Of a stretch of DNA of 35,682 bases, positions 1-10,471 are shown in pieces; positions within the stretch are counted from its first letter, which is position 1; every line of letters begins with the position of its first letter. The notes under the pieces are model-generated. The model was not told the DNA's origin. It searched no databases and saw nothing but the letters and a program-made list of their open reading frames with translations. A program made the translations under genes and the position numbers. Source of the DNA: Georgenia satyanarayanai (GTDB lineage: Bacteria > Actinomycetota > Actinomycetes > Actinomycetales > Actinomycetaceae); NCBI RefSeq assembly GCF_023715365.1, contig NZ_JAMBNZ010000020.1, forward strand, positions 1 to 35,682, given 5' to 3'.

Positions 1-24
1 GGGCGGGGGAAGGGGGCGGGGGTG

Positions 25-2028
<2,004 letters not shown>

Positions 2029-2191
2029 GTTTCCTCCGGACGACGTTGTTCGTTTCCATCGCCGTGCCCCCGTATGGCCGGGATCACATCGGCACATCCC
2101 GAATGTACCGGTCGTGCGACGCTCGCGGGCACGGCGTCCGGAGCCGTGGCTCCCCGCGAGTTCGAAATCGATCTCTGATAGGTTTCCCGCT

Positions 2192-2217
2192 GGTCACGGC
2201 GTCGTGACCTGCGTCAC
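2192..2217. promoter_or_regulatory. CRP/GlxR-type dyad between acs and the acetate permease genes
   Basis: GTGA-N6-TCAC at 2204-2217 has the exact half-sites and spacing of the CRP/FNR-family consensus (TGTGA-N6-TCACA, as for GlxR of Corynebacterium). It overlaps a second perfect dyad, GGTCAC-N6-GTGACC, at 2192-2209. The site lies only 16 nt before the DUF485 start and about 175 nt upstream of acs. The position would suit control of permease transcription or early elongation. The pattern is seen; the binding protein is inferred. Confidence 0.45.
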
Positions 2218-2233
2218 TGAGAAGGGGGAGACC

Positions 2234-2575
2234 ATGACCTACCCACCCGGAGCTCTGCGGCAGCCCACCGCCGAGGAGTTCCAGGCCGTGCACGAGTCGG
2301 CGGAGTTCCGCCACCTGCGCAGCACGTTCCGCGCGTTCGCCTTCCCGATGACGGCGGCGTTCCTCGTGTGGTACCTGTCCTACGTCCTGCTCTCGACCTA
2401 CGCCGAGGGGCTCATGTCCCGGCAGGTGCTGGGCAACCTCAACATCGGCCTGGTCTTCGGGCTGGCCCAGTTCGCCACCACGTTCCTCCTCACGTGGCTC
2501 TACGTGCGCCACGCGAACAAGTCGCTCGACCCCGTCGCCACGCGGCTGCGGACCGAGCTGGAAGGAGGCGTGTGA
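2234..2575 (+). CDS. DUF485 family small membrane protein, partner of acetate symporter
   Basis: A 113-residue membrane protein of the DUF485 (YjcH) family, typically encoded directly before ActP acetate symporters; its molecular role is not established, though an accessory function is usual. The sequence shows two membrane segments, about residues 38-57 and 70-92, with a charged N-terminus carrying the typical S-x-E-F-x-x-L-R-x-x-F pattern and a basic tail. The ATG at 2234 is preceded by GAAGGGGGAG. The stop codon shares its last base with the next start (TGATG), so translation of the two genes is coupled. An upstream open frame exists but would run antisense through acs. Confidence 0.9.
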   Translation: MTYPPGALRQPTAEEFQAVHESAEFRHLRSTFRAFAFPMTAAFLVWYLSYVLLSTYAEGLMSRQVLGNLNIGLVFGLAQFATTFLLTWLYVRHANKSLDPVATRLRTELEGGV

Positions 2576-4158
2576 TGGACGTCGGAAACCCGTGGCTCAA
2601 CATCGGCATCTTCCTCGTCTTCGTCGTCGTCACCCTCGTCATCGTCGTGAGGGTCTCGCGGACGACGACGAGCGTCGGGGACTTCTACCACGGCGGGCGC
2701 AGCTTCTCCGGGCGTCAGAACGGCATCGCGATCGCGGGTGACTACCTCTCCGCGGCCTCGTTCCTCGGCATCGTCGGCGCCGTCGCGCTCTACGGCTACG
2801 ACGGCCTGCTCTACTCCGTCGGCTTCCTCGTCGCCTGGCTGGTGGCGCTGCTGCTCGTCGCCGAGCCGCTGCGCAACACCGGCAAGTACACGATGGCCGA
2901 CGTCCTCAGCTTCCGGATGAAGCAGCGGCCGGTCCGCACCGCGGCGGCGATCTCGACCCTGGCGATCACCTTCTTCTACCTGCTCGCGCAGATGGCCGGC
3001 GCCGGTGCGCTCGTCTCACTGCTGCTCGGCGTGGACAGCCGGGCGGGGCAGTCGCTCGTCATCGCGATCGTGGGCGCGCTCATGATCGTCTACGTGATGA
3101 TCGGCGGGATGAAGGGCACCACATGGGTGCAGATCATCAAGGCGGTGCTCCTCATCGCCGCCGTCGGCGTCATGACCGTGTGGATCATGGCCTCCAACGG
3201 CTTCAACCTCAGCGCCCTGCTGGGCCGGGCGGTCGACGCCCACCCCGAGGGCGGAGCGATCCTCGAGCCGATGCTCCAGTACGGCACCTCGGACGCGAGC
3301 AAGATCGGCTTCGTCTCGCTGGCGATCGCACTCGTCTTCGGTGCCGCAGGCCTGCCCCACGTCCTCATGCGCTTCTACACCGTGCCCAGCGCCAAGGAGG
3401 CGCGCCGCTCGGTGGTCTGGGCGATCTCGCTCATCGGCTTCTTCTACCTGTGCACGCTCGTCCTCGGGTACGCGGCGGTCTACCTCGTGGGTGCGGACAC
3501 GATCCGCAACGCCCCGGGCGGTTCGAATGCCGCCGCGCCCGCTCTCGCCTACGAGCTCGGCGGCACGCTGCTCCTGGGGATCATCGCCGCGGTCGCCTTC
3601 GCCACGATCCTCGCGGTCGTCGCCGGCCTGACGATCACCGCCTCGGCCTCCTTCGCGCACGACGTCTACAACGGCGTGCTCAAGGACGGCAAGGCCTCCC
3701 CCGAGGCCGAGATCACGGTGGCCCGGCGCACCGCCGTCGTCATCGGGGCGATCTCGATCGTCGGCGGCATCCTCGCGGCCGAGCAGAACGTCGCATTCCT
3801 CGTCTCGCTCGCCTTTGCGATCGCGGCGAGCGCGAACCTGCCCTCGATCCTCTTCTCGCTGTACTGGAAGCGTTTCAACACGCGAGGGTCGACGTGGAGC
3901 ATCTACGGCGGGCTGCTCAGTGCGCTGCTCCTCATCGCCTTCTCCCCGGTGGTGTCCGGTAGCGAGACGGCGATGATCGCCGGCGCCGACTTCGCGTGGT
4001 TCCCACTGTCCAACCCCGCGATCGTCTCCGTCCCGCTGGGCTTCTTCCTCGGCTGGCTCGGGTCGGTCACCTCGAAGGAGCACAACGACGTGAAGCAGGC
4101 GGAGATGGAGGTGCGCTCGATGACGGGGGCCGGCGCGGAGCGCGCCGCCAGCCACTGA
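2575..4158 (+). CDS. actP: Cation/acetate symporter, sodium:solute symporter family
   Basis: A 527-residue polytopic membrane protein of the SSS family that imports acetate (and often other short monocarboxylates) with Na+ or H+. Starts NPWLNIGIFLVF and has about 13 hydrophobic segments. The ActP-like region YHGGRSFSGRQNGIAIAGDY is followed by the TMADVLSFRM and ITFFYLLAQMAGAG blocks characteristic of ActP/MctC-type carriers. The ATG at 2575 overlaps the DUF485 stop and the ribosome-binding site GGAGGCG lies inside that gene. With acs on the other strand this forms an acetate uptake and activation module. Substrate is assigned from family and context; related carriers (MctC) take pyruvate and propionate too. 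Confidence 0.93.
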   Translation: MDVGNPWLNIGIFLVFVVVTLVIVVRVSRTTTSVGDFYHGGRSFSGRQNGIAIAGDYLSAASFLGIVGAVALYGYDGLLYSVGFLVAWLVALLLVAEPLRNTGKYTMADVLSFRMKQRPVRTAAAISTLAITFFYLLAQMAGAGALVSLLLGVDSRAGQSLVIAIVGALMIVYVMIGGMKGTTWVQIIKAVLLIAAVGVMTVWIMASNGFNLSALLGRAVDAHPEGGAILEPMLQYGTSDASKIGFVSLAIALVFGAAGLPHVLMRFYTVPSAKEARRSVVWAISLIGFFYLCTLVLGYAAVYLVGADTIRNAPGGSNAAAPALAYELGGTLLLGIIAAVAFATILAVVAGLTITASASFAHDVYNGVLKDGKASPEAEITVARRTAVVIGAISIVGGILAAEQNVAFLVSLAFAIAASANLPSILFSLYWKRFNTRGSTWSIYGGLLSALLLIAFSPVVSGSETAMIAGADFAWFPLSNPAIVSVPLGFFLGWLGSVTSKEHNDVKQAEMEVRSMTGAGAERAASH

Positions 4159-4170
4159 CGGACGAAGGAA

Positions 4171-4204
4171 CGGGCCGGTCGCGAGAGCTCCCGCGACCGG
4201 CCCG
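4171..4204. terminator. Bidirectional terminator hairpin between convergent genes
   Basis: A perfect 13-bp stem (4171-4183 with 4192-4204) closes an 8-nt loop, 12 nt after the actP stop and 13 nt from the stop of the convergent membrane-protein gene. There is no clear T-run, as is common for actinobacterial hairpins. Confidence 0.75.
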
Positions 4205-4216
4205 TCCGCGACGTGC

Positions 4217-5521
4217 TCAGGCCTCGACGGCGGGGCGCACCTCGCGGCGGCCCTGGCGGCGGGCGCCGTGGGAGACGACGCCGACGAGCACGAGGGCGAC
4301 GCCGACGGCGACGAGCCGGCCCGTGCTGCCCGAGGCGATGAGGTGGTGGGCGATGTTGTCGCCGAAGTCGCCCAGGCCGGCGAGCCACGACTCCACCGGC
4401 TGGAGGAGGTCCTGGGTCCACGCCGGCACGGCGACGAAGGGGACCCCGACGATGATGACGAGCGCGCCGGTGACGATCGCTCCCACCGAGCTCCACCGGG
4501 CCGCGAGGAGGACGAGGACGAGGACGAGCAGGCCGGCGGCGAGCTCGAGCAGGGCCGCGACGTTGAGGTTCGCGGTGTCCCACGGGTTGCCCTGCGGGAG
4601 TGTGAGGCGCGCGCCGGCGTCGGCCAGGAGGTACCAGGCCACCGGCGTGAGGAGCAGGGTGAGCAGGATCGTGAGGACGTGCGCCTTGGCCCGCGACGGC
4701 GGGCGGGTGTGGGCGGTCGTCCCCTCGAGGACGACGTCACGCTCGGGCCGGGTCCGCTCCTCCTCGGCCCGGTGCACTGCCGGGGCGGCGGGGGCCGGAC
4801 CGACGGCGGTCGCAGCGGTCGCAGCGGTGGCGCCTGCCCCTGTCCCCGCACCGGACAGCCACGGCGCGGGGGTGGTCGCCGTGTGTTCTTGGTCCGGGCG
4901 GGGCTCGGGCTCGGCGGGGCGCTCCCCGGTGAGGTAGGCGGCGCTGCGGTGCTCGGCGAGGCCGGAGCGCGGCACCGGACGCTCCGCTTGGTGGGTGCGA
5001 AGGACCTGCGTGCGCTCGGCATCACCGGTTTCCGCGCGCAGGACGGTGGTCGGCTCGCCCCGGGTGTCGGTCGGCTCGGCGTCGCGGGTGGCCGGCTCGT
5101 CGTCGGCGGTGGCGCGGTGCTCGGCGCCCGTTGCGTCGTCCACGGCGTGCTCGCCGTCGGCGTGCGGGTCGCGCGCGGCCGGAGCCGGACCGTGGTCCTC
5201 ACCGTCGGCGTGCGGGTCGCGCGCGGCCGGTGCCGGACCGTGGTCCTCGGCGGGAACCGCTCGCTCCGCATCCGGGCCCGGGTCCGCGGGGACGGTGGGG
5301 ACCGGACCGGTGTCGCCGTCGGCCGGGGGCGTGGCCTGGCGGACGCCGTCGTCCTGGACGAGCCAGGGTGCGTCGTCGTCGGGCGGCGCGGGATCGAGCC
5401 GCTGCGACCACGGCGCGTCGGACGGGGCCGTGCTCGCGCCGCCTGAGTCGGTCGCGGCGTCGGCACTCACCGGCTCGACCGGCTGGCCGGGGTTGGTGCG
5501 CTCATAGGGGTTGTCGGACAC
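4217..5521 (-). CDS. Membrane protein with long acidic, Pro/Ala-rich N-terminal region
   Basis: A 434-residue protein of unknown function. About the first 255 residues are low-complexity, rich in Ala, Pro, Asp, Glu and Thr, and look disordered; they contain a 16-residue unit (EDHGPAPAARDPHADG) repeated twice in tandem. The C-terminal 170 residues hold about four hydrophobic segments, starting with VLTILLTLLLTPVAWYLL and ending near LVAVGVALVLVGVV, then a basic tail. No enzymatic motif is visible. The GTG start at 5521 is preceded by AGGAGG at a good distance. It converges on actP across a strong hairpin and is followed upstream by the HAD phosphatase gene on the same strand with a 69-nt gap. 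Likely a conserved actinobacterial cell-envelope protein; no function is proposed. Confidence 0.8.
   Translation of the reverse strand: MSDNPYERTNPGQPVEPVSADAATDSGGASTAPSDAPWSQRLDPAPPDDDAPWLVQDDGVRQATPPADGDTGPVPTVPADPGPDAERAVPAEDHGPAPAARDPHADGEDHGPAPAARDPHADGEHAVDDATGAEHRATADDEPATRDAEPTDTRGEPTTVLRAETGDAERTQVLRTHQAERPVPRSGLAEHRSAAYLTGERPAEPEPRPDQEHTATTPAPWLSGAGTGAGATAATAATAVGPAPAAPAVHRAEEERTRPERDVVLEGTTAHTRPPSRAKAHVLTILLTLLLTPVAWYLLADAGARLTLPQGNPWDTANLNVAALLELAAGLLVLVLVLLAARWSSVGAIVTGALVIIVGVPFVAVPAWTQDLLQPVESWLAGLGDFGDNIAHHLIASGSTGRLVAVGVALVLVGVVSHGARRQGRREVRPAVEA
5154..5249. repeat. Two 48-bp tandem repeat units inside the membrane-protein gene
   Basis: Units 5154-5201 and 5202-5249 differ at only two bases by my alignment, and both changes are synonymous in the minus-strand frame, so 16 residues are exactly duplicated. 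The period is a multiple of three, so copy-number change would keep the frame open. Confidence 0.9.
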
Positions 5522-5590
5522 GTCGCCTCCTCGGGTCTGCGATTCTCAACGTAGCGAGGCGCGGACGTGGGGCGGGGGGCGGCGCGCCGG

Positions 5591-6379
5591 TCAGCGCTCG
5601 GCGCGTCGGAGAGCCCGTCCCACGACGGCGGCGAGCAGGACCGTGCCGACAGCCACGGCCAGCAATGCGCGGGGGCGGCGGCGGGGCCGCACCGGCACGG
5701 GTCGGGAGAAGTCGCGCACGTGCCACCCCTGCGCGATCGCGTGGCGGCGCAGCGCACGGTCCGGGTTGACCGCGACCGGGTGGCCGACCGCCTCGAGCAT
5801 CGGCAAGTCGGTGACGGAGTCGCTGTAGGCGTGGCTGGTGGCGAGGTCGTACCCGCGCTCGCGGGCGAGCTCGCGGATCGCCGTCGCCTTCGTCGGCCCG
5901 TAGGCGTAGAACTCGAGCTGGTCGGTGAAGCGGCCGTCGGTGACGACGGGCCGGGTGGCGATGACGTGGTCGGCGCCGAGGAGCTCCCCGATCGGGCGGA
6001 CGACGGCCTCGCTCGACGCGGAGACGACGACGACGTCCTCGCCGGCGGCCTGGTGCGCGGCGATGAGGTCGAGCGCCTCCTGGTAGACGACCGGACGCAC
6101 GTGCGAGTCGACGGCAGCGGCGGCCACGGCCTCGGTCCGGGCCGCGTCCCAGCCCAGGGAGACGCGCGCCAGGCGCTCCTTCATCCGCTCGGTCTGGTCG
6201 TGGTCCGCGCCGAAGGAGAGGTAACCGAGCTGGGCGTACAGGCCTCGCAGCGCCCCGGCGCGGGTGAGCAGCCCGTCGGCGTAGAAAGCCTTGGACAGGG
6301 CGAGCGACGAGGAGCCGGCGATGACCGTCTTGTCCAGGTCGAAGAACGCCGCGGGACGGCCCGGGGAAGTGTGTGGCAC
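5591..6379 (-). CDS. HAD-IB family phosphatase with C-terminal membrane segment
   Basis: A 262-residue HAD-superfamily hydrolase of subfamily IB (SerB/SerB2-like). The nucleophile motif FFDLDKTV gives Asp14 and Asp16; motif II is VVVVSASSEA; a lysine lies in the GPTKATAIREL region; motif IV is AYSDSVTDLPML. A hydrophobic stretch, LLAVAVGTVLLAAVVG, follows an Arg-rich linker at the C-terminus and may anchor the protein. Physiological substrate is unknown; phosphoserine is the family guess, but many actinobacterial members are uncharacterised (Rv3661-like). The GTG at 6379 is chosen because AGGAGG precedes it by 8 nt and the homologous N-terminus begins just before the DxD motif. It diverges from the NSS transporter genes. 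Confidence 0.88.
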   Translation of the reverse strand: MPHTSPGRPAAFFDLDKTVIAGSSSLALSKAFYADGLLTRAGALRGLYAQLGYLSFGADHDQTERMKERLARVSLGWDAARTEAVAAAAVDSHVRPVVYQEALDLIAAHQAAGEDVVVVSASSEAVVRPIGELLGADHVIATRPVVTDGRFTDQLEFYAYGPTKATAIRELARERGYDLATSHAYSDSVTDLPMLEAVGHPVAVNPDRALRRHAIAQGWHVRDFSRPVPVRPRRRPRALLAVAVGTVLLAAVVGRALRRAER

Positions 6380-6535
6380 GGAAGAACCTCCTTCCCCGAC
6401 CCTAACGGCCCCGTCCCACACCCCACCCCGAGGACGTGTCCGACAGGTGAGACATGCGCTCGTCGCCGCCCGAGCGGGGGCGCTAGATTGCCCGGCACCA
6501 CCGACGCGGGTGGACCGAGACGACGAGGGGACGCG

Positions 6536-8074
6536 ATGGCAGAGCGCACGACGACGCCGGAACGCGAGCAGTGGACCGGCCAGTACGGCTTCATCCTCGC
6601 CGCGATCGGATCGGCGGTGGGGCTCGGGAACATCTGGCGCTTCCCCGGCGTGGCCTACGAGAACGGCGGCGGCGCCTTCCTCATCCCCTACCTCGTCGCG
6701 CTCCTCACGGCCGGCATCCCGATCCTCCTGCTCGACTACTCCCTCGGGCACCGCTTCCGCGGGTCGGCGCCCACGGTCTTCCGGCGACTGGGGAAGAAGT
6801 TCGAGCCGCTGGGCTGGTTCCAGGTGGCCATCTCCTTCGTCATCGCGACGTACTACACCGTCATCATCGTGTGGTCGCTGCGGTACGTCGGCTTCTCCCT
6901 CGACCTCGCCTGGGGCGACGACCCCGGAACCTTCTTCATCGAGGACTTCCTCCAGTACAGCGGTCCCGGGCTGAGCACCGACTTCGTCGGCGGGATCTTC
7001 TGGCCGATGCTCGTGCTGTGGCTCGTCGTCCTCGTCGTCCTCGCCCTCGGCGTCCAGCGGGGGCTGGAGCGGGCGAACAAGATCTTCATGCCGCTCCTCG
7101 TCATCCTCTTCGCGATCCTCGTCGTGCGTGCCCTCTTCCTCGATGGTGCGGTCGAGGGCCTCAACGAGTTCTTCACCCCGAACTGGGAGGCGCTGGGCGA
7201 CGCCAACGTGTGGATCGCCGCTTACAGCCAGATCTTCTTCTCGTTGTCGATCGCGTTCGGCATCATGATCACGTACTCGAGCTACCTCAAGCGCCGCTCC
7301 AACGTCGCCCCCACCGCGTACGTCGTCGCCTTCGCCAACTCCTCCTTCGAGCTGCTCGCTGGGATCGGCGTCTTCGCCACCCTGGGCTTCATGGCGGCGC
7401 AGCAGGGCGTGGCCGTGGGGGAGCTGGAGAACCTCACCGGGCCGATGCTCAGCTTCGCCACCTTCCCGCAGATCGTGTCGGCGATGCCGGGTGGCCCCAT
7501 CTTCGGGGTGCTGTTCTTCACCTCCCTGGCGCTCGCCGGCTTCACCTCGCTCATCTCGATCCTCCAGGTGGTCTCGGCCGCCTTCCAGGAGAAGTTCGGG
7601 CTCAGCCGGGTGCAGGTCTCGCTCCTCATCGGCGGCCTCGCGGCCGTCATCTCCCTGGTCCTGTACTCCTCGACCTCGGGCCTGGCGATCCTCGACGTCG
7701 TCGACAAGCACACGAACGAGGTCGGCGTCGTCCTCTCCGCGGTCCTCACCTGCGTCATCGTCACGCTCGGGGCACGCAAGCTGCCGGAGCTGCGGGCCCA
7801 CCTCAACGCGGTGTCCACCGGTCACGTCGGTCGCTGGTGGAGCCTGCTCGTCGGGGTGATCGTGCCCATCGCGCTCGTCGTCATGCTCGTCTCGAGCGTC
7901 CTCGGCCTTATCGAAGAGCCCTACGAGGGGTACCCGCGGTCCTTCCTCGCTGTCGCCGGCTGGGGCGTGCTGGGGCTCATGGCTGTCGCCGCGCTCGTCT
8001 ACACGCTCATCCCGTGGCGCCGGCCCGTCGACGACTTCACCCCCGACCCGCTGCCCGAGGAGGCCCGGCGATGA
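6536..8074 (+). CDS. Sodium-dependent transporter, NSS (SNF) family, MetP-like large subunit
   Basis: A 512-residue Na+-coupled symporter of the neurotransmitter:sodium symporter family. The N-terminal signature GFILAAIGSAVGLGNIWRFP with the following NGGGAFLIPY is the Na+/substrate-binding core of TM1-TM2; about 11-12 membrane segments follow. Bacterial members carry amino acids or related compounds. The following 50-residue gene overlaps its stop by 4 nt, as in the MetP-MetS methionine/alanine transporter of Corynebacterium glutamicum, so the pair probably works as one carrier. The ATG at 6536 is chosen by GAGGGG upstream and by the family N-terminus; the frame stays open far upstream but that part is antisense to the HAD gene. 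A TAGATT box at 6484-6489 is a plausible -10 element. The exact substrate is inferred only. Confidence 0.92.
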   Translation: MAERTTTPEREQWTGQYGFILAAIGSAVGLGNIWRFPGVAYENGGGAFLIPYLVALLTAGIPILLLDYSLGHRFRGSAPTVFRRLGKKFEPLGWFQVAISFVIATYYTVIIVWSLRYVGFSLDLAWGDDPGTFFIEDFLQYSGPGLSTDFVGGIFWPMLVLWLVVLVVLALGVQRGLERANKIFMPLLVILFAILVVRALFLDGAVEGLNEFFTPNWEALGDANVWIAAYSQIFFSLSIAFGIMITYSSYLKRRSNVAPTAYVVAFANSSFELLAGIGVFATLGFMAAQQGVAVGELENLTGPMLSFATFPQIVSAMPGGPIFGVLFFTSLALAGFTSLISILQVVSAAFQEKFGLSRVQVSLLIGGLAAVISLVLYSSTSGLAILDVVDKHTNEVGVVLSAVLTCVIVTLGARKLPELRAHLNAVSTGHVGRWWSLLVGVIVPIALVVMLVSSVLGLIEEPYEGYPRSFLAVAGWGVLGLMAVAALVYTLIPWRRPVDDFTPDPLPEEARR

Positions 8075-8223
8075 CCTCGCTCTCGATCGCGCTCATGGTG
8101 ATCTCCATCCTCATCATCTGGGGAGGGCTCGCCGTGGCCATCACCTTCCTCGTCAAGCACCCGCTCGAGGACGAGGACACCTCGCCGGCGCAGCCCGGAC
8201 AGTACCGACCGCCCCGGCGTTGA
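8071..8223 (+). CDS. MetS-family small subunit of NSS transporter
   Basis: A 50-residue protein with one membrane helix (about residues 3-28, IALMVISILIIWGGLAVAIT) and a short hydrophilic tail that starts KHPLEDED. Size, single helix, and position directly after an NSS carrier match the MetS family (NSS small subunit), which is needed for activity of MetP in Corynebacterium. Its ATG overlaps the transporter stop (ATGA), so the two are translationally coupled. It is too short for most gene finders and easily missed. Confidence 0.85.
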   Translation: MTSLSIALMVISILIIWGGLAVAITFLVKHPLEDEDTSPAQPGQYRPPRR

Positions 8224-8226
8224 GCC

Positions 8227-8245
8227 GCCGGTCCCCAGGACCGGC
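8227..8245 (+). terminator. Hairpin after the transporter pair
   Basis: An 8-bp GC stem (8227-8234 with 8238-8245) with a 3-nt loop begins 3 nt after the small-subunit stop. Likely ends the transporter transcript and separates it from the Tad locus that starts at 8334. Confidence 0.55.
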
Positions 8246-8333
8246 TCACGAGCTGCTCCTCCCCAGCCGTGGGCAGTGCCGGCCCACCGGCGCCCCCGGC
8301 TGGTCATCCTCGTGGTGAGCGAGGAGGGCGAGC

Positions 8334-9323
8334 ATGGAGACACGGGTACGGGCGGCACTCCGCTCGGGGGACCGGCACGTCGTCGAGCGGGTGCGGCGGC
8401 TGTGCGTCCTCGCGGGCGTGGAGCTCGAGGTGCGCGCGCCCGGCAGCGACCCGCCGACGACGGCGGCCGTGCTCATCGACGACCGCGCCGACCCGGCCGA
8501 CCCGCCCTGGCAGGGGAGCGCCACGTCCGGGGAGGTGCTCGAGCTCGATGACGGCGGGCTGACCCTGCCCGCGGACGCCGAGGTGGTGCTCGACGCGCTC
8601 AGCCGCGCGGTCGCACCCCGCCGTGCCCGGGTGGTGGGGGTGGTGGGCGCCGTGGGCGGCGTGGGGACCTCCGCGCTCGCCGCCGTCCTCGCGCGGCTGG
8701 CGGTGACGGCCGGACGGACGACGGCGCTCGTCGACCTCGATCCGTCGGGCGGCGGGCTCGAGGTGCTGCTCGGCGTGGAGCACGACCCCGGTCCGCGCTG
8801 GTGCGACGTCCTCACCGAGCGCGGCGGCTTCCCACCCGACCGGCTCATGGCGGCGCTGCCCCAGTGGCACGGGGCACGAGTGCTGTCCTCGGACGTCCGC
8901 GGCGGTGTAGCGGGCGGTCACCCGGTGGCCCTCGACGCCGTCGGTGCGCTGACCCGGGCAGCCGACGCCCTCGTCCTCGACCTGCCGCGCGCGGTGCTGG
9001 CACCCGGCGCAGAGCGCGAGTGGCTGGCGCTGTGCGACGAGACGGTGCTCCTCACCGCCTGCGACACCCGGGCGGCCGCTGCGGCCGCTGCGGCGGTGGG
9101 CGTGCTCGGTGAGGTGCGGCTGGTGGTGCGAGGACCGGCAGCGGGGACGCTGCTCCCCGAGGACGTCGCCGACGTCTGCGGACGGCCGCTCGCCGCGGTC
9201 CTGCGTCCGGAGCGGGCCTTCAGCGCAGGGGTCGAGCGCGGGCTGTCACCGGGCGACCAGCGGCGCGGACCGCTCGTCGCCACCGGGCGCCGGCTGCTGC
9301 GGACGGTGGGGCTGGGCCCATGA
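8334..9323 (+). CDS. ssd: Septum site-determining protein Ssd / TadZ-CpaE-like ATPase
   Basis: A 329-residue MinD/ParA-type protein that heads a Tad locus, the position of TadZ/CpaE (polar localisation of the pilus machine) and of Ssd (Rv3660c) in mycobacteria. An N-terminal receiver-like part of about 95 residues precedes the ParA-like domain. The P-loop, at about residues 105-113, reads GAVGGVGTS: both lysines of the deviant Walker A motif (KGGxGKT) are replaced. The A' motif ALVDLDPSGGG is intact at about residues 131-141. Nucleotide hydrolysis is therefore doubtful. The ATG at 8334 has GAGGAGGGCG before it. Its stop overlaps the start of the next gene, making it the first gene of a coupled seven-gene set. 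Confidence 0.85.
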   Translation: METRVRAALRSGDRHVVERVRRLCVLAGVELEVRAPGSDPPTTAAVLIDDRADPADPPWQGSATSGEVLELDDGGLTLPADAEVVLDALSRAVAPRRARVVGVVGAVGGVGTSALAAVLARLAVTAGRTTALVDLDPSGGGLEVLLGVEHDPGPRWCDVLTERGGFPPDRLMAALPQWHGARVLSSDVRGGVAGGHPVALDAVGALTRAADALVLDLPRAVLAPGAEREWLALCDETVLLTACDTRAAAAAAAAVGVLGEVRLVVRGPAAGTLLPEDVADVCGRPLAAVLRPERAFSAGVERGLSPGDQRRGPLVATGRRLLRTVGLGP

Positions 9324-10471
9324 CGTCGGTGGCCGACGTCCGCGCGGCAGTGGCCCGAGGAGGGGGCGAGGCCGACGGCGCGGCGGTGAGCTCCGCCGTC
9401 GTCGGCGCGGCGGGCCAGGCGGCGCAGGGCTGGCGGGCGCTGCTCGAGCTCGACGCACGCGCCCGCGCCGCGCTGGTGGGGGCCGGTGAGCTGCAGGACC
9501 TCCTCGAGGACCCGCTCGTGACGGACGTGCTCGTCAACGGCCCCCGTGGCGTGTGGGTCGACCGCGGCCGGGGGCTGGTGCCCGTGCCGATGGAGCTCGG
9601 CGGGGAGGCAGCGGTCCGGGCACTGGCCACCCGGCTGGCGGCGGCGTGCGGGCAGCGGCTCGACGAGGCGTGCCCGGTCGTCGACGGCGCGCTGCCCGAC
9701 GGCACCCGCCTCCACGCGGTCCTACCGCCGGTCTCCGCCGACGGCACGCTCATCAGCCTGCGTACCCAGCGCGGCCGGGCGCTGACGGTCGAGGAGCTCG
9801 TGGCCGGCGGCACCGTCGCGCCGCCGCTCGCCGACGTCCTGCGTGGGCTGGTCGCCACGCGCGCCAACGTGCTCGTCAGTGGCGCCGCCGGGGCGGGCAA
9901 GACGACGCTCCTCGCCGCGCTGCTGTCCACCGTGGGCCCGCACGAGCGGATCGTCTGCATCGAGGAGGCCGTCGAGCTGCGGCCCGACCACCCCCACGTC
10001 GTCCACCTCCAGGTACGCCGGGCCAACGTGCAGCGGGCCGGCGGCGTGGAGATGGCCGAGCTCGTCCGCGCGGCCATGCGGATGCGGCCCGACCGCCTCG
10101 TCCTCGGGGAGTGCCGCGGCGCAGAGGTGCGGGAGGTCCTCGGCGCGCTCAACACCGGGCACGACGGCGGCTGGGCCACCGTCCACGCCAACGCCCCGGC
10201 CGACGTGCCCGCCCGGCTCATCGCCCTCGGATCCCTCGCCGGGCTCGGGGAACACGCCGTCGCCGTCCAGGCCGTAAGCGCGCTGGACGCCGTTCTCCAC
10301 GTGAGCCGGACCGAGGACGGACGGCGGCTGACGGAGGTCGGCGTCCTCGCGCGTCGCGGCCCCGAGCTCGTGTGCGACACCGCGCTGCGGGTCACGGCTC
10401 GCGGGGAGGTGCGGGAGGGGCCCGCGTGGGCGGCGCTCGCGGACCGCCTCGACCGGCGGGAGCGGGCATGA
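9320..10471 (+). CDS. tadA: TadA/CpaF family secretion ATPase
   Basis: A 383-residue member of the TadA/VirB11 type II/IV secretion ATPase family, the cytosolic motor for Flp pilus assembly or secretion. The N-terminal domain has LVTDVLVNGPRGVWVDR; Walker A is GAAGAGKTT (188-196); the Asp box is IEEAVEL (214-220), here with Glu; Walker B region is RLVLGECRG (about 259-267); the His box is WATVHANAP (about 285-293). The family length is normal. ATG at 9320 overlaps the ssd stop and the gene's own stop overlaps the tadB start, so it is translated as part of a chain. Equivalent to Rv3659c. Confidence 0.93.
   Translation: MTSVADVRAAVARGGGEADGAAVSSAVVGAAGQAAQGWRALLELDARARAALVGAGELQDLLEDPLVTDVLVNGPRGVWVDRGRGLVPVPMELGGEAAVRALATRLAAACGQRLDEACPVVDGALPDGTRLHAVLPPVSADGTLISLRTQRGRALTVEELVAGGTVAPPLADVLRGLVATRANVLVSGAAGAGKTTLLAALLSTVGPHERIVCIEEAVELRPDHPHVVHLQVRRANVQRAGGVEMAELVRAAMRMRPDRLVLGECRGAEVREVLGALNTGHDGGWATVHANAPADVPARLIALGSLAGLGEHAVAVQAVSALDAVLHVSRTEDGRRLTEVGVLARRGPELVCDTALRVTARGEVREGPAWAALADRLDRRERA

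Noticed and set aside
2102-2107. Minus-strand TACATT as the acs -10 box
   Set aside because: No acceptable -35 at 16-18 nt; possible but not better than chance here.
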